From Leucaena leucocephala (lineage: Eukaryota > Streptophyta > Magnoliopsida > Fabales > Fabaceae): a stretch of DNA of 64,000 nucleotides. A model generated the notes under the pieces. That model did no database searches and was not told the origin of the DNA. It saw nothing but the letters and a program-made list of their open reading frames with translations. Where the stretch lies: contig CM073520.1 in NCBI GenBank assembly GCA_037074615.1, forward strand, positions 34,963,527 to 35,027,526. Reading direction: 5' to 3'. Made by a program: the position numbers and the translations under genes. Shown one piece after another: positions 38,105-50,789 of the stretch (its first letter is position 1; the number at the start of each line of letters is the position of its first letter).

Positions 38105-38370
38105 ATTTTACCTGTAGACCAAACTGTTATGCACAATACTTGATTTCATATGGTTCATATGATGGCCTTCAAATAACTGCTGTATGGTTCCTTCAACTAC
38201 GCCAGTAGGAAAGTCCAATGTTCTTGATAACATGATTGAAAACAGTTTCCATAAAATCATTTGACATCATGTTGTATAAATGAATCATATACATCCCATA
38301 CAAAAGGCTTGATCAAAGGCTTATGAGATGTTTCCTTCTAGATAGATACAGTGCTGTGTTTCTACCAAGA
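38105..38370 (-). pseudogene. UBP12/13-like mid-catalytic exons, copy in duplication A (left)
   Basis: The minus strand contains remnants of the exon for KxLTKxFxWDxYDSFxQHDV (about 38365-38250) and of VEGTIQQLFEGHHM (about 38215-38150), followed by the truncated start of the YVEVE exon (about 38130-38110). Order is as in the normal gene. Sequence between DSF and the next exon is altered (CATCATGTTGTATAAATGAA on plus), and frames are broken. Related copies are at 43300-43555 and 50568-51035. Confidence 0.7.
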
Positions 38371-39139
38371 AAAAAAGTACTCACATGCATGTTAAAACAC
38401 AAATAAGAGGATAAAAAAAGGAGCCACAAGCCCCAAATGAAACAACTCAAGAAAACAAATTACAAAATGCTTAGACGTATATATGAGATGCACTAGTGTG
38501 GGGCACTTGAGTGTATTGGACACAATTAGGCCAACTAAATAATAATGCATAGCCCAATAAAATAAAAAAAATAAACAAAAAGCAATGAAAAAATAAATTA
38601 AGATGAGCAAATGAATAATAGATTATTAATAAATAAACATATTCAAACAACATAAATAAATCATTAAAATTTAAATCAACCCAATTTAGAGACAAAAATA
38701 TAAATAATGAAATTGATACTGAAGCCAAAATTTTAAATATGAATAATGAAGAAATAGAAAAAATAAATAGAACCAAGTAAATGAATGATAAATTACTAAC
38801 AAATAAAATTAATAAACTAGTATAATTTGGAAAAATATAAATAATGACACAAGCAGAATTGATAGTAATACTAAAAAAAATTAATATAATTTAGACAACA
38901 AATATAAATAATGAAACAAATGACCTTAAGCCAATTTTAAATATTAATAATGAAAAATAGGAAAAAAAATAAATATAGGGGGAAAAGGAGATGATAGTGA
39001 CCACAACAAGGATAGTTATGGTGGTAATATGCATGAACACGTGAGTATCCGCAAAAGAGTAATAATTTTAGATATCCAGATTAATCAAGAGAATGAAATA
39101 GATTCGCGCTTGCACATGTGCACACAATACCGAGCTTAA

Positions 39140-39290
39140 TCTGAATGTCATGAAAATAGTAAATACCTTGGAAAATTATGAAACTTGCTATGTATTTGCA
39201 ATTTGACATCAGCTAAGGTCTCACTCTCAGAAATAACCAATGGATCTCCAAAATTCTGAACATGCTGTTTATTCTGTAATCTAAATATAA
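39140..39290 (-). pseudogene. UBP12/13-like C-terminal exon VQNFGDPL
   Basis: The minus strand reads NKQHVQNFGDPLVISESETL, then ADVKLQIHSKFHNF. The family has NQxQVQNFGDPFFLVIHEGE, then TLAEVKLRIQKKLQV. The frame is open through the exon, but a stretch (FFLVIHEGE) is shortened and the partner exons are missing, so it is not functional by itself. Confidence 0.8.
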
Positions 39291-42200
39291 GAAAAATAAA
39301 TAAAAAATAAAATATAAGAAAAATAAAAATAATGAATAAATAAAAAATATATATATAGAGAGCCAAGAAACAAAATTAATAAAACAATCAGATTGATTCT
39401 ACTCGAGGTCTTTTAATTATAAATAATAAATAATAAAAAATAAATAGCTCGTTAATATAATTTATATAAATAATGAAGAAATAAAGATAAGAACTTATTA
39501 AAAATATAAATAATGAAACAAGAATTGAACTACCCGATTTTTAAATATAAATAATCAATAAAATAGATACAATCAGAAGATAAATTATTAATAAATAAAT
39601 AATAACTAATAGTATAAAAAATAGTGATAAAGTAACAAATAAACAATAAATGATAAATAAAATTGATAAAACTAATTTTAATATGTATCTAGTATTCTAA
39701 TCTTATTTATAATATAATTTTATCCATATTTTTTTAATTTAATATAATTTAAAAATTAACAAATAAATAATAAATAATAGTGAATAGGACAATAAAACAA
39801 ATAAATATAATTTAGAGAAAAAATATAAATAATGGAACAAATAAAAAAATTAAAAACAATCAAATGAATGATCAATTATGAACAAGTAAGCAACAAACAA
39901 ACAAATTAAATAATGAAAAATAAAATAAATAAATAAATAATAAAAATGATAAATTATTAGCAAATAAACAATAAACAATAGTGCATTAAACAAGTAAAAT
40001 TGAACTACCAATGGGAACGCTCAAATCAAAATTTTAAATATAAATAAAAAATAAATAAAGACAAGCAAATAATAATAAATTATTGATAATAGTGGATAGC
40101 TGAACAAAATAAAAAAATTAAAAATAAAGAAATGAAAAATAAAGCCTAGCAAATGAATGATAAATTATTAAAAATTAAATAAAAACTGTAAAACTAAACA
40201 ACAACAACAACAAACCTTATCCTATTAAATAGAGTCGGCTACATGGATCATACGACGCTATTGTGCTCTATCAAAAACTAAACAAAATAAATAAATTAAT
40301 ACAATTTAGAGAAAATATAAATAAAGATACGTACACATGATATTCCATCTAATGAGAAGCTCTCAAGCTAATTAAATATATATAATGACGAAATGCAAAA
40401 AATAAATATATCCAAACAAATGAATGACAGACTACTAACAAAAAATAATAAAATATAATAAAAGGAAAGATATAAATAATAAAGAAATGAAAAAAAGAAT
40501 GCCCCATACAAATGGTAAATTCTTCACAAAGCCATGTGTAGCCCAACAAAATTAATAAACCAAAAAACTTTGATATTCCATGAGGAACTCTCAAGACAAA
40601 TTTTTTAAATATAAATAATAAAAAAATAAAAAAACAAATAGTCAAGTAAATGAATGATAGTAATAAATAATAAATCATATCCCAAAAAAAATGAAGAAAT
40701 AGAGACAAGCAAATGAATAATATTATTATTAAATATACAACAGTAATTTAATAGATAAATTAAAAGCAACCATAACAAATAAATAATGAAATAAGGGGAA
40801 AATTCCATCAAATATCAATATCAAAGACATAAAAAAATAGAGACAAGCAAATGAAAAGAAGTGCATAGCTCAAAAAAATTTAATAATGATTGATCGATTA
40901 CTAATAACAAAATATAATATAAAAAAATAATGAATAAATGAAAAAAAAAAATAGAGCCATACTCTTAACAAACAAAAATAATAGTGTGTACCCCAACAAA
41001 ATTAATAAAATAACATAATTTAATTAAGCAAGCAGAATTGATTCTATTAGAGGTTTACTTTGCCTCACAACACTTCTTCAATTATAAATAAAGTAGCCCA
41101 ACAAAATAAATAAATATAATTTAAAAAAATATAAATAATAAAATAAATAGAGAAATAAAAAAATGGATAGAGAAGCAAATGAATGATAATAACACATAAA
41201 CAATAAATAATACCATATAGAGAATAAAATAAACAAATTAATATAATTTACACATAATCTTCTATGTGATATAAGCTCACAAGTTAAAATTTTTTAAAAT
41301 AAAATAAAGAAATAGACAGAATGACAAATTATTAATAAATAAATCATGAAATAACTCAAAAAAATTGAATAAATCAATACAATTTAGCAAAGTAATATCA
41401 ATAATAAAACAAGTAAAATTGAACTACCCAACGAAACATTTAAACATAAATAACAAAAAATAAGAATAAATAGAAATTGAGTGAAAAATAACAATGCTAA
41501 TCCAACAAAATAAATTATCCAATATAATATAGAGAAAAAATATAAATAATAAAAAAAAAGAGGCTTTCAACCTCAATAGCAGCTCTCAATCCAAAAATAA
41601 AATAACACAACAAAATAAAAAAAAACATAATTTATGGAAAAATATAAATAACGAAACAAGGGCAAATTTTTAAATTTCCAAATATAAAAATAGAGACAAG
41701 CAAATGAAGTGCATAGGTCAAAAAAATGTAATAATGAATGATTGATTACTAACAAATAAATAACAAAATATAATATAGGAAAAATAAAAATAATGAATAA
41801 AAATAATGAGTAGAACCATAATCTTAACAAACAAATATAATAGTGTGTATCCCAACAAAATTAATAAACTAATATAATTTAGAATTAAATAATTGAACAA
41901 GCAGAATTAATTTTGGAGGTTTAATTATAGAGAGTGAAGAAATAGAGAATTAAATAGAAAATTTCATGTTGATTTATGTCATAAATATTTGATATTTTTC
42001 TTCAATGATAAATAAAGGAGAAAAAAATCTATAAACAATAAATAATAGTGTACCCAACAAAATAAATAAATATAATTTAAAACAATATAAATAATAAAAC
42101 AAGTAGAGAAATAAAAAAATGGATAGAGAAGTAAACGAATGATAATAACAATAAATAATACCACATAGCCAATAAAATAAATAAATAAATATAATTTACA

Positions 42201-42895
42201 CCTAATATTCTATGTGATATTAGCTCACAAGTTAAAATAAAATGAAGAAATAGACACAAGATAATAAATGACAAATTATTAATAAAGATATAATGAAATA
42301 ACTCAACAAAATAAATAAATCAATAAAATTTAGCAAAGTAATATAAATAATAAAACAATCAAAATTGAACTACCCAATGGATCTTTTAAATATAAATAAC
42401 AAAGAAGAAAATTAAATAGAAATTCAGTGAAAAATAATAATACTAATCTAACAAAATAAATGATCCAATATAATATAGAGAAAAATTATAAATAATACAA
42501 AAAACGAGGCTTTCCAAATATCAACAACAGAAATAAAAAAAAATAGAGATAAGCAAATGAAAAGAATGTACTAATGAATGATTGATTACTAACAAATAAA
42601 TAACAAAATATAATATAGAAAAAATAAAAGTAATGAATAAATGAAAAAAAGTAGAGCCATAATCTTAACAAACAAATATAATAGCCCAACAAAATTAAAT
42701 AAACTAATATAACTTAGGAATAAATAATTAAACAAGTATAATTGATTCTATTGAAGGTTTAATTAGACGGTGAAGAAATAAAAAAACTAAATACATGTTG
42801 ATCTATGTTATAAAGATTTGATCATTTTGCCTTAAACACTTCTTCAATTATAAATAAAGTAGCCCAACAAAATAAATACATATAATTTAAAATTT
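39290..42895. repeat. AT-rich repeat array, block 6
   Basis: The first 2 kb (39290-41290) is nearly identical to 60910-62885. Higher-order landmarks at about 40890, 41741 and 42583 give 842-851 bp spacing. It ends at 42895, where duplication A begins again. Confidence 0.85.
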
Positions 42896-44710
42896 AACTT
42901 ACCCCCGTGCTCATGCTAATGCTATTGCTCTTTTCACCCGGCTGAAAAAAATAGAGCCATAAAATCCCACTGATAGAGGAATAGGCTTGATTCATTGTGC
43001 AAGTCATAACAAACAAGTCCATCTTAGTTACAAGTCATAATGGTGAAATTTCATACCCAAGAAAACAGTACCATAATTCAGAAGAACCAATGGAAGAAAT
43101 TATCAAGGAAAACATTCATACAGAATGCTTGGAATAGATAGAAGAAGGTGACAATAATGGTGGGGAAAGAACAGATGATGGTAGTGACAATGTTGGAACC
43201 ATATCAGAAAACTAAGAAGTATCAGGGGTATCAACCTTGACTAATCCAAAAAGCTAGATTAGCAACCACAATAGATAAAATCAGTTTCATATTTTACCTG
43301 TAGACCAAACTGTTATGCACAATACTTGATTTCATATGGTTCATATGATGGCCTTCAAATAACTGCTGTATGGTTCCTTCAACTACGCCAGTAGGAAAGT
43401 CCAATGTTCTTGATAACATGATTGAAAACAGTTTCCATAAAATCATTTGACATCATGTTGTATAAATGAATCATATACATCCCATACAAAAGGCTTGATC
43501 AAAGGCTTATGAGATGTTTCCTTCTAGATAGATACAGTGCTGTGTTTCTACCAAAAAAAAAGTACTCACATGCATGTTAAAACACAAATAAGAGGATAAA
43601 AAAAGGAGCCACAAGCCCCAAATGAAACAACTCAAGAAAACAAATTACAAAATGCTTAGACGTATATATGAGATGCACTAGTGTGGGGCACTTGAGTGTA
43701 TTGGACACAATTAGGCCAACTAAATAATAATGCATAGCCCAATAAAATAAAAAAAATAAACAAAAAGCAATGAAAAAATAAATTAAGATGAGCAAATGAA
43801 TAATAGATTATTAATAAATAAACATATTCAAACAACATAAATAAATCATTAAAATTTAAATCAACCCAATTTAGAGACAAAAATATAAATAATGAAATTT
43901 GATACTGAAGCCAAAAATTTTAAATATGAATAATGAAGAAATAGAAAAAATAAATAGAACCAAGTAAATGAATGATAAATTACTAACAAATAAAATTAAT
44001 AAACTCGTATAATTTTGGAAAAATATAAATAATGACAAAAGCAGAATTGATAGTAATACTAAAAAAAAATTAATATAATTTAGACAAAAAATATAAATAA
44101 TGAAACAAATGACCTTAAGCCAATTTTAAATATTAATAATGAAAAATAGGAAAATAAATATAGGGGGAAAAGGAGATGATAGTGACCACAACAAGGATAG
44201 TTATGGTGGTAATATGCATGAACACGTTTTCAACCATGAGTACTCAATCAACAAGAACAAAGGAGTATCCGCAAAAGAGTAATAATTTTAGATATCCAGA
44301 TTAATCAAGAGAATGAAATAGAAGAATGAGAGCAAATTAACAAATTGATTACAACAAATTCACCAACAAAATATACATAAATAGTAGTGTACCCAACAAA
44401 ATAAATAAATAAATATATAAACAAGCATGTAAGCATTTGAGTGCTTTATAAATTTAAAGGGAGAGTTATTGAACAACCCAGGCTTTTCAACATATATTTG
44501 TAAATTACTTATAATGTGTGTGTTCGCGCTTGCACATGTGCACACAATACCGAGCTTAATCTGAATGTCATGAAAATATAGTAAATACCTTGGAAAATTA
44601 TGAAACTTGCTATGTATTTGCAATTTGACATCAGCTAAGGTCTCACTCTCAGAAATAACCAATGGATCTCCAAAATTCTGAACATGCTGTTTATTCTGTA
44701 ATCTAAAAAA
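42896..44710. repeat. Segmental duplication A, right copy
   Basis: Partner of 37706-39290. Near-identical for hundreds of bases (for example 43560-43890 with 38375-38710). This copy keeps the stretch 44228-44520 that is absent or reduced in the left copy, and it runs straight into duplication B (44420 onward). Confidence 0.85.
43300..43555 (-). pseudogene. UBP12/13-like mid-catalytic exons, copy in duplication A (right)
   Basis: Same content as 38105-38370: remnants of the SFxWD/DSFxQHDV exon (about 43550-43440), the VEGTIQQLFEGHHM exon (about 43400-43335) and the stub of the next exon, all on the minus strand and in normal order, with the same lesions. Confidence 0.7.
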
Positions 44711-44720
44711 CATAACCATC
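44410..44720 (-). pseudogene. UBP12/13-like exons VQNFGDPL and FKFxKHSNAYMLVYI (scrambled order)
   Basis: About 44695-44595 reads NKQHVQNFGDPLVISESETL with ADVKLQIHSKF on the minus strand. Only about 110 bases further, 44480-44405 reads NNSPFKFIKHSNAYMLVYI. In the intact family the second motif lies in the catalytic domain, several hundred residues upstream of the first. A single frame (44737-44360) runs through both, which is a chance fusion caused by the rearrangement. Confidence 0.8.
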
Positions 44721-46599
44721 CCAATAAAATAAATCAAATCAAAATAAATTGCAAGGAGTAACTCAACGCCTCAAATAAAGCATGATTCCTGATCAGGTAA
44801 TAACAACAAAATATTAGTATTATCAAAGAATACCGAACCATAATTAACACTGGATGTTCAATATCATTATCATGGATCAAAAGTGAATGTTTGAGCATTT
44901 TAATTTTAGCCATCAAATAGTGTCAATGGGGAAAAAAATAGCAGAGAAAGGAACATGATGCCTAACCAACAATCTCGTATAAACATAATTACTAGGAAAA
45001 CTAGCATGCAGAATCTGTGTTGGCAAAAATGGTGGGGAAAGAAGGGATGATGGTGGTGACAACAATGGGGACAGTGAGGATGAAAAAGGGAGAGTAATAA
45101 CTTTGGAAATCTAGATTAATCATAACAAAGAGGATGAAAAAGAGGAACAAGAGCAAATCAACAAATTGATCACAAGAAATTCAACAACAAAATATGATGA
45201 TCTATGCTCGGAAATCAACAAATGCAATGAAGCTACATATAACAAAAGCAATAAAAGATTACAAATACAATAAACTGCTAGGTGTCTCACTTTTTTTTTC
45301 TTCAAATTTTACTTTTAGTATAGCATAACAAAAAGAATAAAATATAAATATGACCGAGACAGGACAAGACCGTCATGCGCTTTATCCACAGCCCTTCCTC
45401 ACAAATAACCCTTCACCATCTATGTCTACCCGAATAATTCAAAACACAACACCTAAATCTAAGGTGACAAAGAGGACTGATGCAACACACACAAAAATAC
45501 AAATGGAGGAGTTTTAGGGAGAAAGGACAGAAATAAAGGGACAAAACAACATAAAATAAGACGGTTTGAGAGATAACATAAAAATTAGAGTATTTTGCAT
45601 GTGGCACGTGTTATCAAGATATTAATATAACTCGTCAGATTTCCAATGTATGATCAACATGTAAAATAAAGTCAGACATTGTACCTGATTATTGGTGATT
45701 CTTTTTCTCTCTCACTTTTTTCCTTTATTTGCTGGGTATTTCTCATTCCCATCCTTATACTCCATCTGTTTAGAATATAAGGTACTTTTAACTAAAATAT
45801 CATATAAATATTAAATCATTATCAGCGTACCAAATATCTTACACTTTCAACAATTTCCTTCTCCCCCATACAAATAATATTTTCCTTGTCACTTTCCGTA
45901 AGCATTTGAGTGCATTGTAGATTTGAAGGGTGAGTTATTGAACCCAGGATTTGTATGAGGAAATTATAGAGGACGAGGTAAAATGAAGGAAACGACAAAG
46001 GATGAGGAGGATGACAATAAAAGAAAACCTTTCATTAAGACAAATATATCATGCCAATATGAATGAAAGAGGCTAAATCACTGCTTAAAAAATATTACCT
46101 CCTCTTCACCACCATATTGTTCCTATCTTCTTTTGACTAGTGCAATATGCAGAATCATGCTTGAAATAGATAGAAGAAGCTGTGGTGGCAATAGGTGGCG
46201 AGAGAAGAGATGATGGCGGTGAGTGGTGACAACAATGGGGACAATTATGGTGGCAATGTTGGAGGTGAAAGTGGAGGTAGCGGTTACGAGGACAGTTTTG
46301 GTGTAGTGGTAGTAGCAGCAGAGGCATCAATGGCCCCATAATGGTATGGGTGGTAGTGATGCTGACACATGCAGTGCTGGCAACTGCAGCAGCTGGAGGG
46401 ATTTAAAACAACAAAAACAATTACAGTACTAATGACAACAGGGAATGAAAAAATAATAATAAAACAGCGATAAGTCAAGTGGTAACAATATCAGAGAGCC
46501 AAAAAAGAAAGATTTAGTATCTGGGGTATCAACCTTAACTTATCCAAGAGAAAGAAGCAAGATTGGAATCCTTAATAGATAAATGCACAGTTTCATAAT

Positions 46600-46980
46600 A
46601 TACCTGTAGACCATGTTCTGCAGGATACTTGTGATCACCCTCAAACTTTTCCACTTCCACGTACTTGTCAAAAGAAGCATGGAGAGACGACAGCCTTCTA
46701 CAATTTCATATCCTGAATTACATAACAGTTTCATATTTTACCCATAGACCAAACTGTTCTGCAGGATAATTGTGATCACCCTCAAGCTGTTCCACTTCCA
46801 CGTACTTGTCAAAAGAAGCATGGAGAGACAACAGCCTTCTACATCTGAAGATCTACAATTTCATATCCTGAATTCCATAACAGTTTCATATTTTACCCCT
46901 AGACCAAACTGTTGTGCAAGATACTTGTGATCACCCTCAAGCTGTTCCACTTCCATGTACTTGTCAAAAGAAACTGACGT
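46600..46980 (-). pseudogene. UBP12/13-like YVEVE exon, three tandem copies
   Basis: The plus-strand word CCACTTCCACGTACTTGTCA (or one base different) occurs at about 46649, 46793 and 46946. Each is the reverse complement of the exon reading DKYVEVEQLEGDHKY. Copies share the frame-breaking lesion in DV-YASFD and differ by small deletions. The left duplicate has two copies (25200 and 25336), so copy number changed after the large duplication, or one was lost. Confidence 0.8.
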
Positions 46981-47089
46981 AAGCAACATCTTCCATAAGA
47001 ATTAAGAATGCATAAAATACTGACGTAAGCAACATCTTCCTAGAATGCATGGCATAACACGATTCTTTCCTTGTTGACTTATAGTCCAC

Positions 47090-47170
47090 AATGATTCGAT
47101 ATGGTTCATGTGGTGGCCTTCAAATAACTGTTGTATGGTGCCTTCAACAACAGTTCCATATGCAAGTAGG
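47090..47170 (-). pseudogene. UBP12/13-like exon VVEGTIQQLFEGHHM, right copy
   Basis: Near-identical to 25505-25600; reads TVVEGTIQQLFEGHHMNHI on the minus strand. It lies downstream of C-terminal exons (47460-47640) on that strand, which is out of order for the gene. Confidence 0.85.
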
Positions 47171-47459
47171 AAAGTCCAATGCTATGCCTTCAACAAGAAG
47201 AGAAGTCAAGATCAAGGAGTAGATAAACCTTGAAGCTGGCAAAATTAACCAAACAAAATGGACAGGAGAAATACTGCAAAAAAAAAAAAAAATCTAGTTG
47301 TATCAGGTGGAACCCAAAACGATAGAGAATAAAGAATGGAAAACAAAACAATATAAAACAAGATAACTTGTGGACATCCAACATTAGTCACATTCAATAC
47401 GGTGAAAAGGCATGAAGAGTTGTGAATGAACCTCTTGATCCAAAAATTTATCCATATTT

Positions 47460-47645
47460 GATAACTTGATTGTAGTGTACCAGCATGTCAGAGAATGCTC
47501 CTCTGTACTTGAAAGGCTATGGTTTAAGCATATGGGAGTAGCAGTTATGAGATGTTAGCAAGAAGTTGTGCTACCCTTTCAACAACATCGTCATAGTTGT
47601 GAAGCTTTAACTTTGTAAATGATACAGCTCATCTTGGCATCCACA
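47460..47645 (-). pseudogene. UBP12/13-like exon LHNYDDVVERVA to DMLVHYNQ
   Basis: The minus strand reads KLKLHNYDDVVERVAQLL, then in a changed frame SHNCYSHMLKP, stop, PFKYRG, then SDMLVHYNQ. The family order is SKLHNYDDVVERVA, LTSHNCYSQQPKPQPIKYRG and DMLIHYNQTS, a USP7-type C-terminal ubiquitin-like region. At least one stop and frame changes show it is inactive. Confidence 0.8.
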
Positions 47646-48278
47646 CAAATTCATGGGGGCACTCTAGTTCATAGAAAATGCAAGCAAATCAAAATTACAC
47701 AAGAAACTCATAACTCAAGACAAAATTCATTCTCTTTTGGTTTATCCAAATTGCGAAAATATACATTCTCCAAATTAAAGTACTGTAAAAAAATCACTAT
47801 AAGATATTAAAACATGAATAGAAGATATTAGGCGCTTCAAAAAAACAAAAATAAATTCCTCTCTGATTAATAATTAGTTTTTCTATAACAAAAGTCTAAC
47901 TTATTCAACAAAATAAAGTCTAGTTTAAATTAAGCAGAAGGTTTTTCTCTCTCCCTTGATCCTTAACAGGAAAGTTAACCCAAGTGATCAGAGGAAAAAT
48001 AATGCCAAAGGGAGATGAGATATACTAATACTCATTCATCTCAACAATCAAGCCTTCTCTCCCTTTTTCTATTATTATTACTAAGCTATCAGGAAATGAA
48101 GGAGTACTGCCTACGTAGTAGGCCAAGGCGAAAGTTCAGTATAGAGCTCCATATCTAACACCAGATTTTTAAGGTTAACTTCTTTTCCATTTTCATGCTT
48201 CTTAAAATGGGAGAAAATGAGTTGTGTACAAAAATAAGAATGTAACAGAAGACATACATTATCCTGTTTTGAGAAAGC

Positions 48279-50470
48279 TCAAACCTGAGGGTTATGCACA
48301 TTTTCTCTCACTTTTTCCAACTTGTGCAGACTTCTGAGAGAATATAATATCTCCATCCTCAAGCTGCCCAAAATTAAGAGAGGGCATAGTAAGATACATA
48401 TGTAAGCAAGTTCGAAGGAAATACTGGTAACATGTATGCTATATACGTAAGAAATACCATCAAAGAAACAATATAAAAGGGAGTAGTAAAACACCATTCC
48501 ATATAAAAAGCCTACTCTACCTGATTAACAGAATGCAATCTTCTCGTTGACATGTTCAAGCATAACATGAGGTTCAAATTTAATTTCCTGAATGTAGAAG
48601 ACACAACATATGCACTATTTCCCTCTCTTGATAGTCAATTTGACTAGCCTCAAAGAGTTCAATTTCTTCTTCAGGAGCAAATCCAGCCGTGTAATTTAGT
48701 TCGGCTAATATATCCATAGGCTTCCCAAAGCATTCCACAAAAAGTCTCCCAACATACCTGAGGAAACCAAAATAGGAAACTAAGTTATTAACTAAACTCA
48801 AAGAAAAAAGGAGAGAATTTGCAGGATCATAATGTTTAAAGAATAGCAAGAACTCCTCTTTAGACCTCACTAGTAGAGGAATAGGCTGCAAAAGATCTTT
48901 GTTACATAAGGTGAAATTTCATACCCAAGAACATCGTACATAATTCAAAAGAACCAATGGAAGAAGAAATTATCAAGGAAAACATTACCTGCCCCATTTC
49001 TGCCTCCAAGAATAACTTTAGCTCTGCGCTAGTAGCCTTGTTAGAAATTTTAATGTTCAGTGTCACAACTCACAACACAGCTTAGCAACATATTCTTTTT
49101 TTTCTCACTTTTTCCAACATGTGCAGACTTCTGAGAGAATATAATATCTCCATCCTCAAGCTGCCCAAAATTAAGAGAGGGCATAGTAAGATAAATATGT
49201 AAGCAAGTTCGAAGGAAATACTAGTAACATATATGCAAAATACGTAAGAAATACTATCAAAGAAACAATATAAAAGGGAGTAGTAAAACACCATTCCATA
49301 TCAAAAAGCCTACTCTACCTGATTAACACAGAATGCAATCTTCTCGTTGACATGTTCACGCATAACATGAACTTTAAATTTCCTGAATGTAGAAGACACA
49401 ACATATGCGCTATTTCCCTCTCTTGATAAGCAATTTGACTAGCCTCAGAGTTCAATTTCTTCTTCAGGAGCAAATCCAGCCGTGTAATTTAGTTTGGCTA
49501 ATATATCCACAGGCTTCCCAAAGCATTTCACAAAAAGTCTCCCAACATACCTGAGGAAACCAAAATAGGAAATTCTATTAACTAAACTCAGAAAAAAGGA
49601 CAGAAAGATTTTGCAGGATCATAATGTTTAAAGAATAGCAAGAACTCCTCTTTAGACCTCACTAGTAGAGGAATAGGCTGCAAAAAATCTGTTACATAAA
49701 GGTGAAATTTCATACCCAAGAACACAGTACATCAAATTCAAAAGAACCAATGGAAGAAGAAATTATCAAGAAAAACATTACCTGCCCCTTTCTGCCTCCA
49801 CGAATAACTTTAGCTCTGCGCTAGTAGCCTTCTTAGAACTCTTCATTGTCCCACCAACAAATGTTCAGTGTCACAACTCACAACTCAGCTTAGCAACATA
49901 TTCTTTCTTTTCTCTCACTTTTTCCAACATGTGCAGACTTCTGAGAGAATATAATATCCTCAAGGTGCCCAAAATTGAGAGGGCATAGTAAGATACATAT
50001 GTAAGCAAGTTCGAAGGAGATACTGGTAACATATATGCAAAATACGTAAGAAATACTATCAAAGAAACAATATGAAAGGGAGTAGTAAAACACCATTCCA
50101 TATCAAAAAGCCTACTCTACCTGATTAACATAGAATGCAATCTTCTCGTTGACATGTTCACGCATAACGTGAGATTCAAATTTAATTTCCTGAATGTAGA
50201 AGACACAACATATGCACTATTTCCCTCTCTTGATAAGCAATTTGACTAGCCTCAAAGAGTTCAATTTCTTCTTCAGGAGCAAATCCAGCCGTGTAATTTA
50301 GTTTGGCTAATATATCCACAGGCTTCCCAAAGCATTTCACAAAAAGTCTCCCAACATACCTGAGGAAACCAAAATAGGAAACTCTAAGTTATTAACTAAA
50401 CTCAGAAAAAAGGACAGAAAGATTTTGCAGGTTCATAATGTTTAAAGAATAGCGAGATCCTCTTTAGAAA
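48279..50470 (-). pseudogene. UBP12/13-like C-terminal exon block, tandemly triplicated (~0.8 kb unit)
   Basis: Each unit, on the minus strand, holds up to five exons with their introns. Coordinates of the leftmost unit: ATSAELKLFLEAEMG (about 49055-48989), PIPLLVRSKEEFLLFFKHYD (48885 to about 48825), RYVGRLFVECFGKPMDI through FAPEEEIELFE (48757-48649), EIKFEPHVMLEHVNEKI (48587-48521) and LEDGDIIFSQKSAQVGKSE (48363-48285). Family counterparts are NAELKLFLEVE, DILLFFKLYDP, RYVGRLFVK, EIKFEP(S/C)VMCEHIDKK and QLEDGDI. Units start near 48330, 49130 and 49936 by a shared landmark. Stops (FC stop after EKIA; KCA stop) and lost splice donors mark decay. The third unit lacks a full first part. Retained introns exclude a retroposed copy. 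Confidence 0.88.
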
Positions 50471-50567
50471 GAAAGAAAGATTTAGTATCAGGGTATCAAC
50501 CTTAACTAATCTAAAACAAAGAAGCTAGGTTAGCAACCATAATAGATAAAATCAGTTTCATATTTTA

Positions 50568-50692
50568 CCTATAGACCAAACTGTTATGCACAATACTTGT
50601 TATCACCCTCACGCCGTTCAGCTTCCACATACTGGTCAAAAGAAGCAAAGATATCTAGACAGCCTTTTACTTCAAACTGAAGATTCACAATT
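50568..50692 (-). pseudogene. UBP12/13-like exon VKGCLDIFASFDQYVEAE
   Basis: The minus strand reads FEVKGCLDIFASFDQYVEAE, then RREGDNKYCA, stop, QFGL. The family has LDVKGCPDVYASFDKYVEVE, then RLEGDNKYHAEQYGLQ. This copy lacks the one-base deletion found in the 25 and 46 kb copies but has its own in-frame stop, so it belongs to a different sub-lineage. Confidence 0.85.
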
Positions 50693-50789
50693 TAATATCC
50701 CAAATTCCATAAGAATCAAGAATGCATAAAATAGTGATCTAAGCAACCTCTTCCTAGAATGCGTGCCTTTGCCTTCTTCACTTATAGTC

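Larger units (their letters stand above)
37706..39290. repeat. Segmental duplication A, left copy
   Basis: Begins TTACCCCCGTGCTCATGCTA and matches 42896-44710 at high identity, with a deletion of about 100 bp near 39035 (equivalent to 44228-44330) and loss of 44350-44520. It carries deubiquitinase exons, an array piece (38520-38960) and the VQNFGDP exon. Confidence 0.85.

Noticed and set aside
22000..42700. Many other hydrophobic minus-strand open frames (for example 29815-30132, 33042-33380, 41573-41830)
   Set aside because: Same cause: the T-rich strand lacks stop codons while the plus strand is full of TAA. They are by-products of composition.
44360..44737. 125-codon minus-strand frame as a real gene
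   Set aside because: It joins two deubiquitinase exons in the wrong order through intron-like sequence. The fusion is a result of rearrangement.
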